A stretch of DNA of 22,844 nucleotides from an uncultured Collinsella sp. (GTDB lineage Bacteria > Actinomycetota > Coriobacteriia > Coriobacteriales > Coriobacteriaceae). Position numbers and translations under genes: made by a program. Below the pieces are notes generated by a model. That model was given only the letters and a program-made list of their open reading frames with translations, was not told the DNA's origin and searched no databases. The DNA lies in contig CABUWA010000014.1 in NCBI GenBank assembly GCA_902495085.1, positions 1 to 22,844 of the forward strand, written 5' to 3'. Below, piece by piece: positions 7,246-14,744 of the stretch. Within the stretch, counting starts at the first letter, position 1. Each line of letters starts with the position of its first letter.

Positions 7246-7806
7246 GTGACCGAGAAAGAGAAGATGGAGCGCGGGGAGTGGCATGATGCCAACTTTGACG
7301 AGGAACTCCTGGCAAAACGGGCGAGGGCAGAGGCGCTCTGCTATGACTTCAATATGGGAAAACCCGGAAGCGACGCGCAGCTTGACGCCCTAAAAACCTT
7401 GCTCGATACCGATCTTCCGGCGGGGCTGACGGTTCTTTCGCCTGCCTACTTTGACTACGGGGACAAGACAACCTTTGGCGACGGCTACTTTGTGAACCAT
7501 GGCTGCTACTTTATGGACGGTGGTTCTATTACCTTTGGTGACAACGTGTTTATTGGGCCGTTTTGCGGCTTCTACACCGCTTCGCATCCCCTTGGAGCAA
7601 AAGGGCGCAACTTGGGTCTCGAGAGGGCTCTGCCCATTGTTGTTGGCGATAACTGCTGGTTTGGCGCGAACGTGTCCGTACTCCAGGGGGTTACCATCGG
7701 CAGCGGCTGCGTTATCGCTGCGGGAAGTGTTGTGACGGAAGACCTTCCGGACAACGTGATGGCGGCAGGCGTCCCCGCGGTCGTCAAGAAGATCATCGAA
7801 CAATAA
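7246..7806 (+). CDS. sugar O-acetyltransferase, maltose/galactoside acetyltransferase family
   Basis: 186 residues from the GTG at 7246, chosen because AAGGGGGC lies 5 nt upstream; the ATG at 7201 would add 15 residues unlike the family and has no ribosome-binding site. The N-terminal helical mac domain (EKEKMERGEWHDANFDEELLAKRARAEALCYDFN) is followed by a left-handed beta-helix of hexapeptide repeats (FGDNVFIGPFCGFYTA through IGSGCVIAAGSVVTEDLPDN). The catalytic His is in TASHPL, as in LacA/Maa. It transfers acetyl from acetyl-CoA to a hydroxyl of a sugar, in the cytosol as a trimer; the exact sugar cannot be told. The normal length and the intact C-terminal GVPAVVKKI segment indicate a working enzyme. 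The gene is monocistronic, divergent from the topoisomerase operon, with the LexA-like box 76 bp upstream of its start. Confidence 0.92.
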   Translation: MTEKEKMERGEWHDANFDEELLAKRARAEALCYDFNMGKPGSDAQLDALKTLLDTDLPAGLTVLSPAYFDYGDKTTFGDGYFVNHGCYFMDGGSITFGDNVFIGPFCGFYTASHPLGAKGRNLGLERALPIVVGDNCWFGANVSVLQGVTIGSGCVIAAGSVVTEDLPDNVMAAGVPAVVKKIIEQ

Positions 7807-7888
7807 CGGAGCTATTAAACGATGGGGCACGCATGGTTCCGGCAAATCCGGTTATTGGCGTGCGCGTTGGCCATGCCGTGGGCATCGC

Positions 7889-8042
7889 TTATGAGTAGCC
7901 ATGTGCGAGGGCCCCGAAAGCCTCGTTGACGTTGGTCATCTTTGAGATCTCGGCGCTGAGATGGGACGGCACTTCGCTTTCTAGGCGGGCGTTTGAGTAT
8001 CTTCTTGATGCGGGCGAGTTCACGCTCCCTGCCGAAGTCCCA
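7889..8042 (-). pseudogene. frameshifted remnant of an unrecognised gene
   Basis: The 424-bp gap between the acetyltransferase and the XRE regulator holds no intact gene, but two coding-like segments lie on the minus strand in different frames. WDFGRERELARIKKILK (about 8042-7992) and NARLESEVPSHLSAEISKMT and on to TAA at 7889-7891 both have the GC-rich third positions of the neighbouring genes. They abut near 7985-7992 with a frame change, as expected for a decayed gene. The FGREREL motif recalls the N-terminus of AAA/STAND-type ATPases such as the one at 1459-2553, so an internally deleted ATPase is one possibility. The identity is uncertain. Confidence 0.4.
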
Positions 8043-8081
8043 CTTACTCGGTTCCTTCCGACTCGGTTCTGCCCGAGTAAG
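8043..8081. repeat. 9-bp inverted repeat with internal direct repeat
   Basis: CTTACTCGG (8043-8051) and CCGAGTAAG (8073-8081) are perfect inverted copies. Inside, ACTCGGTTC occurs twice with a 15-bp period (8046-8054 and 8061-8069). It lies at the edge of the gene remnant and may be part of it or a small regulatory or transposition scar. Confidence 0.4.
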
Positions 8082-8142
8082 GTTGAATAGCGAATCGAAA
8101 TTGTTATGTCCGCACGGCGATGACGAACATGGTTTTCATAAT

Positions 8143-8209
8143 GACAGATATAGTTGACATCTTCTGATGAATGCAATATATTTCTGTCATGTTGCAACGG
8201 ATATCTGTC
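8143..8209 (+). promoter_or_regulatory. consensus promoter flanked by three operator copies
   Basis: TTGACA (8154-8159) and TATATT (8177-8182) are spaced by 17 bp, a near-perfect sigma-70-type promoter reading toward the XRE gene. Three copies of one motif surround it: GACAGATAT at 8143-8151 just upstream of the -35, the inverted TTTCTGTCAT at 8181-8190 overlapping the end of the -10, and the inverted ATATCTGTC at 8201-8209 near the transcription start. The placement suggests repression, most simply autorepression by the adjacent XRE protein (inference). Confidence 0.7.
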
Positions 8210-8230
8210 CATTACTACGAAAGGAACTCC

Positions 8231-8461
8231 ATGCCGGGCAAAAAGAACCTACGCATGAAGGCGGCGCGCGCGGCGGTTGGCCTTTCGCAAGCTGACTTGG
8301 CCGAGGCCGTGGGCGTTACGCGCCAGACCGTCGGCCTGATCGAGGCGGGCGGCTACAACCCCACGCTCAATTTGTGCGTGGCAATCTGTAAAGCGCTACG
8401 CGTTACGTTGAACGACTTGTTTTGGGAGGACGAGAGCGACGTCGACCCTGACGCTCTTTAG
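8231..8461 (+). CDS. small XRE-family transcriptional regulator
   Basis: 76 residues from the ATG at 8231 with AAAGGAAC upstream. The ATG at 8171 is in frame but overlaps the -10 region, so it cannot be the start of a transcript from that promoter. The protein is one Cro/C1-type helix-turn-helix: MKAARAAVGLSQADLAEAVG, then VTRQTVGLIEAGGYNPTLNLC and the ending LRVTLNDLFWED typical of the short YozG-like XRE regulators. It probably binds DNA as a dimer and controls its own operon through the ACAGATA-type sites in the promoter. Its stop codon TAG overlaps the ribosome-binding site of the membrane protein gene 9 bp downstream (TTAGGAG), so the two are co-translated. XRE plus membrane-protein pairs of this kind are common in Firmicutes and actinobacteria. 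Confidence 0.92.
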   Translation: MPGKKNLRMKAARAAVGLSQADLAEAVGVTRQTVGLIEAGGYNPTLNLCVAICKALRVTLNDLFWEDESDVDPDAL

Positions 8462-8470
8462 GAGTTCGCT

Positions 8471-9055
8471 ATGAAATTTGAAGATTTAAAACTCGTGCAA
8501 AAGTGGCGTGAATATGCCGGCCCAAAGGATGAGCGCCTGGAGGCTGAGAGCGCGAAGATCTACAAGATTGGTTTCGTGCTGCTTTCGTTTGGCATGTTGA
8601 TGATCTTTTTCTACCAGTTTATAGCTCGACAGGTTGCGTGGGTTCACAGCGACGCCAGTGAAATGCCGCATGGCTTTGCAACGCCGTTCGAGGCAGCCAT
8701 GTATTTGTGGCTCGTTCTCGTGATGTTGATTTGCGCAGGACTGCAAACGCGGAAGGGCTATGTCGATACCAATCGTTTTGGGCAAACCGAGCATCTTCCT
8801 GTTGGATATTTCCTGCTTGTCAGCGGTCTTAGCGGCGCCGCGTTCGCGCTTGTTATTGCCGCAATGCGCTGTATCGCTGAGGCGCAGATCGTACCGCTCG
8901 AAAGCGTCTTTTGGTTGGCGAACCTGGCCACGGGCGTGTTCTGCGGTGCGACGATTTTCGCGGCCACGTTTGCTGCCCTGTGCGCAACGTTTTTCACGGC
9001 GAAAAGACGCCGTGCCAAGCTCGAGGCAGAACTCAACTCCTCTGACGACATCTAA
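8471..9055 (+). CDS. four-helix integral membrane protein, partner of XRE regulator
   Basis: 194 residues, ATG at 8471 with GGAG 7 nt upstream. It has a charged cytosolic N-terminus (about 30 residues), then four hydrophobic segments around residues 33-50 (IGFVLLSFGMLMIFFYQFI), 73-92 (AMYLWLVLVMLICAGL), 108-130 (VGYFLLVSGLSGAAFALVIAA) and 143-172 (VFWLANLATGVFCGATIFAA), and a basic then acidic C-terminal tail (AKRRRAKLEAELNSSDD). No catalytic motif is visible. It resembles the small uncharacterised membrane proteins encoded beside YozG-like XRE regulators (DUF6773-like, from memory). Co-expression with the regulator suggests a sensing or stress role, but no function can be assigned. Confidence 0.85.
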   Translation: MKFEDLKLVQKWREYAGPKDERLEAESAKIYKIGFVLLSFGMLMIFFYQFIARQVAWVHSDASEMPHGFATPFEAAMYLWLVLVMLICAGLQTRKGYVDTNRFGQTEHLPVGYFLLVSGLSGAAFALVIAAMRCIAEAQIVPLESVFWLANLATGVFCGATIFAATFAALCATFFTAKRRRAKLEAELNSSDDI

Positions 9056-9060
9056 TGCGT

Positions 9061-9096
9061 AATGGGCTGGCTCTGGGTATCCAGAACCAGCCCATT
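9061..9096 (+). terminator. hairpin between convergent genes
   Basis: AATGGGCTGG (9061-9070) pairs with CCAGCCCATT (9087-9096), and after one mismatch TCTGG (9072-9076) pairs with CCAGA (9081-9085) around a 4-nt loop. Only three Ts follow on the plus strand. It ends the XRE/membrane operon and could also stop the minus-strand surface protein transcript. Confidence 0.75.
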
Positions 9097-9146
9097 TGAT
9101 GTTCGCTGAGCAGGGTCAGCGCCCCCCCCACAAAAGCGGCTGAGAG

Positions 9147-12100
9147 CTAGTGGGACCTATCCGCATCGGCTTCGTCGCTGGCACCGCGTCCGAGGGCGGT
9201 TCGGCGGGTGCTGTAGACGATAAGGCCGGCGCCTGCTGCGGCGAGTGCTGCAGCGGCTGCCGTAAGGGGAGCGTTGACATCGCCCGTGCCCGCAAGCGCG
9301 CCCGCTTTTCCGGAGCGCTTGTTAGTGCCGTGGTCCTTGCCACTGCTGGAGCCGCTTCCGCCGGAGCCGCCGCCCTTATCAGTACCGCCACCACTCGAGC
9401 CGCCACCGCCGTCCGCCGTCATCGATGCATCGTGAAGCCCCGTCGTATCCGCGCTGTCGCATACGCCGACCTGAACTTCTGAGCGTTCGCATGCCGCGTC
9501 GGGCACATGAAGCTCGTGCAGTACGGCACCCAGCGCCGAGTTTGCCCCCGGTCGAATTTCCTCGAGCGTTACGGGATCGAGCGCCACCAGATTACGCGCC
9601 TTCGCATACAGCGTTACGCGTTTGCCCACTTCGTCGCTCCAGCTCTCGGGGATGGCGAAGCTCATGCGGAACTGTGCCGTGCAACCCGGTGCCAGCACGG
9701 CGTTGCCGTTGTCGGCTACCAGCGGGTGCGTCGCAAAACGTGTGCCCAGCGTCTCGAGCGCGTACTTCACGCGTGCCATGTCGTTGGCCGAAGCGTCCTC
9801 GGCAAGCTCTGGATCGTAGATCGAAGCCATGCGTGCGTTCGCTCCGAATCCGATGGATGCGCTGGAGAACGGCTGGCTGGAGCCCTCTCGGTACAGATCG
9901 ATCGTGCCGGCGGTCAGCAAGGTGTTGCCGTCGTTTCGCACCGTGACCATGAAGGATTCGCCTGCTGCTCCGGGCACCACCGCGCCCGAGGTAGCGACCG
10001 CGCCCGTCGGAGTGGCACACGCCACCAAGGGCACTTCGATGCCGTGCAGCTCTGCCTCGCTCTTCTCCGCGCTCACAATGTGCGTGGCGAGCGCGGAGAG
10101 CATGCCTCCCGACGTCAAAAATGTCGTTATCTGATCGATGGGATGGTCCAGCTCGCACATCACGAACGGCTCCGTGAACAGATCGCCTGCCAAGGTGCTG
10201 GCGAAGATGCGGAAGTGCTTGCCCATCACTGCTACCGGGTTGCCTTCTTCGTCGTAGGTTTGCCCCACCTTGCCATCGGTGTTCTCTACATAGAGCACGC
10301 ACCTGCCGTTGTTGCTTACGCTAAACGATGCCGGGCCACAGCCTGCGGCACCCACGGGCTGCGTTGCAAATGCCGATGCGCCTCGCGTCCAAGTAATATG
10401 CTGCAGTTGCTCGTTGACGGTGGCCAAAAAGCCCGTGTGCTGCGGCCACGGCACCGCGTGGGGTACTGTGGCATCTGGCGACATAACGCCCCAGCTCGCA
10501 ATGGACTGGCCGATCACGGCGTACGATGCACAGCCACAACCGCCTGCGGTCTCGTATGCAATGGGCACCACCATTTTGCCGTTGATATTCTCGGGCGCGC
10601 CGAGCTCGATGCTCGACGGTGCCTGCGGAAAGCGGAGGACCTGACGGAACGTGAGACTGTCGCCCGAAACGTCCGACCACAGGGTAAAGCACTCCAGCGC
10701 AACCTCGGCCTCGCTGCCGAGCGTCTTTTCTGCGGTGGTTCCGCGGCGGTGGAGGTAGGCGCCCGACAGGCGCCCGTCGACAAGTGTCTTGCCCACCGTG
10801 ATGCGTGGGCACTGCAGGCAATGGTAGCCATCCTCCTGAAGGCGGCCGCGCGAGATGCTGCGCCACGACGTGTGCGATATCACGCGAACTCCGTCGTTGC
10901 TTATGCGCAGGCGCACAACGGACAGTATGCCGGATGTGCTCGCCGTATCGAAAAGGGTGTTGTCGCCGGCGGGGCGCTCGCCCGAGACCAGCAGCACGTA
11001 GGCGTCCTGGTTTCCTCTTCCGTCCGTATATTCCACTACGTCGAAGTCGTAATCGTATATGCTGTCGCGCTCCACGTCGCCCTCGCCAAACCCAAGGGGA
11101 AAGTCCACAGGCGTGGGAGCGGACCACGTCCCGTTTGCCTTTGTGTGTACCACCAGGCGCGAGCGACCATTGTCGCCGTAGCGCACCGAGGCGATACGGA
11201 ACAGGCATTCTACGCCGGCAATCATTGCCAGCTTCATGTGGGCTTCGCTGAGCACGCCAGCAAACAGCACGTTGTCGCTCGAGGGCTTGATGCCGCCACG
11301 CTCGTCCTCCGACACGCCGGCAGAATCGGCGTTCGGGTCGGCAACGGTGTTCGTTGCCTGACCGATGTAGGTGTACTCATACATCGGCGCGGCGTTTTCG
11401 TCGTTCTCTATCAGTGCATGGACGAAATGCTCGATCTGTCCCGTGTCGTCGCTTTCTGCATCCGCCTCGAGCTCAATGCGCGTGACCGCCCGATCCCAAT
11501 CGCGCACGACAGGCGCGGCGTTTACGGCAGCGGCCTTAACCTCGGCGCGTGCGAGCAGTTCGGCGTTGGTGACGATGGTGGCCGATGCGATAAATTGCGG
11601 CACGCCGCCCGCCTCAATGTTGCCGGCCGAGCCGAAGCAGGCATCCAGCGTATAAGGCGTATCTCCACCCAATGCGAGCTCAGAGCGCTGGAGCACATAC
11701 TGGTCGCCATTGTTCACCGACATATTCCACGAATCGATGAGCGTGGGCCACGATCCCGACCAAGCCTTGGTGGTCCACTTGAACATTACGAACTGGAGTA
11801 TCACATCGACATCGACGTCTGCACCCACGCGCAGCCGCGGAAGCTGGTGCCCGTCCGCCTTCTCGTACCCAATGAACAGGGTGAGGGATGCGGCGCCACG
11901 CACGGCAGACGAGGCGACGCCTGCAACGCCGGCGCCAAAGGTAACGGCAAGCCCGATCTGGATGGTGAATGAGCCCGACGTGTTGGAATAGTCGAGCGAA
12001 ATGTTCTTGAAAAACGCCGCGCCGCTGCCGTGCGTGTGGGCACCCACGGCGAGCGCCAGCTTCGCCAGCACCCAGGGGTTGACGTTTAGGAAAAAGGGCA

Positions 12101-13514
12101 CCGGTCCTAGGGTAAACTGCTCGGTCCAATTGAGGTCGGTTCTTACTTGAAAGAGTGCCTTAATATTGCCGTATGCGGGGTCGTTGTTGTTACCCCAGGT
12201 TTTGCCCACCCAATCGTAGGCGAGCGAGCCGTACAGCTGTGTGGCGATATCCATCGTGAACAGCAGCGTGCAATGGTGGCGAAGGAGCTTGGTGTTTCTT
12301 GGATCGGTGCCCGAACCGGCACTCATACTCTTGTACTGATTCCACTTCCCCTCCATCTCGTCGAGGTAGCGGTTTGCCTGCTTGGCACCCGACTCGCGCG
12401 GTGACTTCTTCCAGTACTCCGGATCCGGATCGCCCGAATCGTTCATGTAGCCGACCGGTTTGTATCCTCCGCCAAACAGCACGTACCCGGCAAACGAGAA
12501 ATCGAACAAAATGGGGAACGAGGGCATCCAACAGGTGAACTTATTGCCGCCGATGCCGGGAAACGCCGCTGGGAAATCAAACGGAGTGATCTCTTGGTCC
12601 ATAGTGGTGGGAATGATGGTGGTCGAGCCCGATTCCGCCTTTGCGGCCGGAGCGGTGACAACGGCCATAGGGGATGAGAGCGTGTAGGTTTTGCCCTGAT
12701 AGTCGAGGACAAAGCGCAGCTTGCACCCTTCTTCCAGAAGGCCCGATGCCGCGTCGAGAAACTTGTCTTCGAGTGTGAACGTCGCCAGATTATCCGCGCC
12801 CGATGCGCTGGCCTTGACTTGGCCAATCTGCGTGAAGGTTTCGGGTGAGCTGCCCACGGCAGGCGTCACTTTGTTGATGCGCAGCGTTGCCTGTCCACCC
12901 CGTGGCAGATGTGCCTGCACGGTAAAGGCGTGCGTATCGGGCTGCTCGTTTGCCGTGTCGTCCTTCGGCAATGTCATGAACGTGGCTTCAGCGTACTGGA
13001 TGTCCCATTCGTCGAATGTGAGCTGGCGGAAGTACGGCTCGCCGTCGGAAAGCGGACGCGTGGGCGCGGTTATGGCGGTACCGCCCTGGATACGCGCAAG
13101 GGGAATCTCGACATCGCGGTAGCCCGCCATGCTAATGGAGATGCCGCCGTTAAAGTCGTACGCGTCGAGAAGCGTTGCCTCGTCCACGTAGCCTTCCGAA
13201 AGAGGCGCGACCTCAAAGATGGCCGTGCCCTCGTCGTCGGTAGTGGCGGAGAGCTGCTTGCCCGCGGCATAACGCGACGCGAGCGTGACCTGGGCTCCCT
13301 TGATGGGTATATTCTTGTTGGCGACGTCGACCACGACCACACCAAACATGGTGCGCGAGAGAACGAGCACCCTGAAGGGGTCTTTTTCGTCGGCATAGGC
13401 TTCGGTGGGCGCGAACGGCAATATGAAGGCGTTTGCGCTTCCCGGCACGCGCGGCAACATAATGCTCGCCAGCGAGGACGCTCCGGCAACAAGTAACGAA
13501 CGGCGATCAAGCAT
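9147..13514 (-). CDS. giant Tat-exported, sortase-anchored surface protein
   Basis: 1,455 residues from the ATG at 13514, chosen for GGGAG 6 nt upstream and because the signal sequence then starts at once; earlier in-frame starts add 32 non-signal residues. N-terminus: MLDRRSLLVAGASSLASIML, an RRxLL twin-arginine type signal, with likely cleavage after EAYA. Next come an Ig/carboxypeptidase-regulatory-like domain (FGVVVVDVANKNIPIKGAQV, about 55-150), a long beta-rich central part with alternating hydrophobic strands, a stretch of roughly 400 residues with propeller-like beta repeats (for example FSVSNNGRCVLYVENTDG), and a CARDB-like fold (FMVTVRNDGNTLLTAGTIDLY). A Gly/Ser-rich spacer leads to LAGTGD at about residue 1407, a hydrophobic helix and RR, which is a LAXTG-type cell-wall sorting signal. 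An acidic tail of about 15 residues after the RR is longer than usual. No enzyme motif was recognised. The LuxR-type gene lies 157 bp upstream and is the probable regulator. Confidence 0.85.
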   Translation of the reverse strand: MLDRRSLLVAGASSLASIMLPRVPGSANAFILPFAPTEAYADEKDPFRVLVLSRTMFGVVVVDVANKNIPIKGAQVTLASRYAAGKQLSATTDDEGTAIFEVAPLSEGYVDEATLLDAYDFNGGISISMAGYRDVEIPLARIQGGTAITAPTRPLSDGEPYFRQLTFDEWDIQYAEATFMTLPKDDTANEQPDTHAFTVQAHLPRGGQATLRINKVTPAVGSSPETFTQIGQVKASASGADNLATFTLEDKFLDAASGLLEEGCKLRFVLDYQGKTYTLSSPMAVVTAPAAKAESGSTTIIPTTMDQEITPFDFPAAFPGIGGNKFTCWMPSFPILFDFSFAGYVLFGGGYKPVGYMNDSGDPDPEYWKKSPRESGAKQANRYLDEMEGKWNQYKSMSAGSGTDPRNTKLLRHHCTLLFTMDIATQLYGSLAYDWVGKTWGNNNDPAYGNIKALFQVRTDLNWTEQFTLGPVPFFLNVNPWVLAKLALAVGAHTHGSGAAFFKNISLDYSNTSGSFTIQIGLAVTFGAGVAGVASSAVRGAASLTLFIGYEKADGHQLPRLRVGADVDVDVILQFVMFKWTTKAWSGSWPTLIDSWNMSVNNGDQYVLQRSELALGGDTPYTLDACFGSAGNIEAGGVPQFIASATIVTNAELLARAEVKAAAVNAAPVVRDWDRAVTRIELEADAESDDTGQIEHFVHALIENDENAAPMYEYTYIGQATNTVADPNADSAGVSEDERGGIKPSSDNVLFAGVLSEAHMKLAMIAGVECLFRIASVRYGDNGRSRLVVHTKANGTWSAPTPVDFPLGFGEGDVERDSIYDYDFDVVEYTDGRGNQDAYVLLVSGERPAGDNTLFDTASTSGILSVVRLRISNDGVRVISHTSWRSISRGRLQEDGYHCLQCPRITVGKTLVDGRLSGAYLHRRGTTAEKTLGSEAEVALECFTLWSDVSGDSLTFRQVLRFPQAPSSIELGAPENINGKMVVPIAYETAGGCGCASYAVIGQSIASWGVMSPDATVPHAVPWPQHTGFLATVNEQLQHITWTRGASAFATQPVGAAGCGPASFSVSNNGRCVLYVENTDGKVGQTYDEEGNPVAVMGKHFRIFASTLAGDLFTEPFVMCELDHPIDQITTFLTSGGMLSALATHIVSAEKSEAELHGIEVPLVACATPTGAVATSGAVVPGAAGESFMVTVRNDGNTLLTAGTIDLYREGSSQPFSSASIGFGANARMASIYDPELAEDASANDMARVKYALETLGTRFATHPLVADNGNAVLAPGCTAQFRMSFAIPESWSDEVGKRVTLYAKARNLVALDPVTLEEIRPGANSALGAVLHELHVPDAACERSEVQVGVCDSADTTGLHDASMTADGGGGSSGGGTDKGGGSGGSGSSSGKDHGTNKRSGKAGALAGTGDVNAPLTAAAAALAAAGAGLIVYSTRRTALGRGASDEADADRSH

Positions 13515-13620
13515 CTTTGGCTCCCATCCCGCAAACATCGGAGGAAATAATCCAATTTTGCGAGAAGTCGCCCCGTGGCGGTAGTGCCGTTCAAGGGTCA
13601 AAACGTCCAATTTGAGTGCG

Positions 13621-13650
13621 CGAAAGCGTCAGGCCCCCGGAGCGCTTTCG
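13621..13650 (-). terminator. hairpin between LuxR gene and surface-protein gene
   Basis: CGAAAGCG (13621-13628) and CGCTTTCG (13643-13650) form a perfect 8-bp stem with a 14-nt GC-rich loop. There is no T-tract, so it may be a weak terminator or attenuator between the LuxR-type gene and the giant surface-protein gene. No convincing sigma-70 promoter was found in the remaining leader. Confidence 0.4.
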
Positions 13651-13671
13651 ATACGCCGGGCAGTCTGGCCG

Positions 13672-14676
13672 CTAGCGCAACATGTGGGCAATCAGCTCGG
13701 CGCGAGTTCCGATACCAAGCTTGGCATACACTCCTGATAGGCGGTTTTTAACGGTGCCCGGCGATACTCCCATGTGGCGCGCGATTTCGGCGTTGGTCCA
13801 ACCGCGGCAGGCGAGCATGGCCATGGTGAACTCCGTGGTCGTTAAATCGTCGGCCACGTCCTCACCCGAATCGGGGTTGTGGATGCGCCGCCAGCCGTAG
13901 CTGAATCGATACGTAATCTCGATGATGCGAGCGAAATCGTCGGGATATTGCGATTTTAAGCATGCCTCGATAAGCCCCTGCAAAAGGCCGTGGTGCTCGC
14001 CAATGAGCTCGATAAGGCCGTCGGGGCGCGCAATGTCCCAAGCGGCTCCGAAATGTGCCTTTGCGGCGTCGATGTCCTTGAGGCTCATGCATGCCATGGA
14101 AGCCGCCAGGTGCAGGAACAGTTCCGAGATGGGATAGCTTCCCTGTTTCATGATCAGGGCATTTTCCACCATGCCCAGGCTGCGGCCGTATTCGCCGCGC
14201 AGATACAAGGCGTGCGCCATCACGTAGCTGGCGAACAGGCGCAGGCCTTCGGGCAGATGCGCCGCAAGCGGATAAAACTCTTCGGCGGAATACGGGGAAG
14301 GCAAGTGCAGCAGGACGCTCGCGGCAGAGGCGAACAGGATATGCATGGCGTGGACGGCAGGCGATTCATCGTCAGGTGGCGTATCGAGGATGCCCGCAAG
14401 GCAACGGCGGGCATCGGCGATACGGTTGAGCGACAGACTGGCATATCCGCAGATAAAGCATGCGGAATAGCGCGGTGCGGGGTCGGTGGCGTCAAGATAG
14501 GGGCGTGCTGTCTCGGCGGCGAGCGTGGCCTGTCCGCGAAAGTACAGCGCTTCTGCCGTGGCGATGGTGCGTGAATCGGGGTCGGAAATGCCTGCAACCG
14601 CAGCGTCAATCTGCCCCGGCACAAAGGCGGTGCACATCAACGGCATGGGAACGCATGGGTAGCCATCGCAGTCCAT
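13672..14676 (-). CDS. LuxR-type transcriptional regulator with helical sensor region
   Basis: 334 residues from the ATG at 14676, with GGGAG 7 nt upstream; the longer open frame to 14859 runs back into the kinase gene and has no family character. Residues 1-275 are helical with TPR-like spacing (AEALYFRGQATLAAETARPY, FASYVMAHALYLRGEYGRSL, LFLHLAASMACMSLKDIDAA). They resemble the helical repeat parts of MalT-type activators but lack a Walker ATPase. Residues about 278-334 are a classical GerE/LuxR helix-turn-helix: LTTTEFTMAMLACRGWTNAE, then IARHMGVSPGTVKNRLSGVY and KLGIGTRAELIAHM. No receiver domain is present, so the signal is probably a ligand or protein partner. It lies 68 bp after the sensor kinase gene and 157 bp before the giant surface protein, its most likely target. 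A 17-bp palindrome overlaps its possible -10 element. Confidence 0.88.
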   Translation of the reverse strand: MDCDGYPCVPMPLMCTAFVPGQIDAAVAGISDPDSRTIATAEALYFRGQATLAAETARPYLDATDPAPRYSACFICGYASLSLNRIADARRCLAGILDTPPDDESPAVHAMHILFASAASVLLHLPSPYSAEEFYPLAAHLPEGLRLFASYVMAHALYLRGEYGRSLGMVENALIMKQGSYPISELFLHLAASMACMSLKDIDAAKAHFGAAWDIARPDGLIELIGEHHGLLQGLIEACLKSQYPDDFARIIEITYRFSYGWRRIHNPDSGEDVADDLTTTEFTMAMLACRGWTNAEIARHMGVSPGTVKNRLSGVYAKLGIGTRAELIAHMLR

Positions 14677-14699
14677 CTTCCATCTCCCAACAGCTGGCA

Positions 14700-14717
14700 A
14701 CAATTGCAGCAATTGTA
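14700..14717 (-). promoter_or_regulatory. 17-bp palindrome overlapping a possible -10 of the LuxR gene
   Basis: ACAATTGCAGCAATTGT (14700-14716) is a perfect 8-bp dyad around one central base. On the minus strand the element TACAAT (14712-14717), five of six to the -10 consensus, overlaps one half-site. No good -35 is seen, which fits an activated or autoregulated promoter. It lies 24 bp upstream of the LuxR-type start codon, in the gap after the kinase gene. Confidence 0.55.
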
Positions 14718-14744
14718 CTCCTGTTGCTCGGGACCCCTTTCGTT

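Noticed and set aside
8171..8230. Longer start of the XRE regulator at ATG 8171
   Set aside because: It overlaps the -10 hexamer of the promoter and lacks a Shine-Dalgarno; ATG 8231 has one.
9121..9130. Run of eight Cs, considered as a phase-variation tract for the surface protein
   Set aside because: It lies after the stop codon of the surface-protein gene and outside any reading frame, so slippage there would not switch a protein on or off.
13515..13610. Extended N-terminus of the giant surface protein
   Set aside because: It would bury the twin-arginine signal 32 residues inside the protein; the ATG at 13514 has a good ribosome-binding site.
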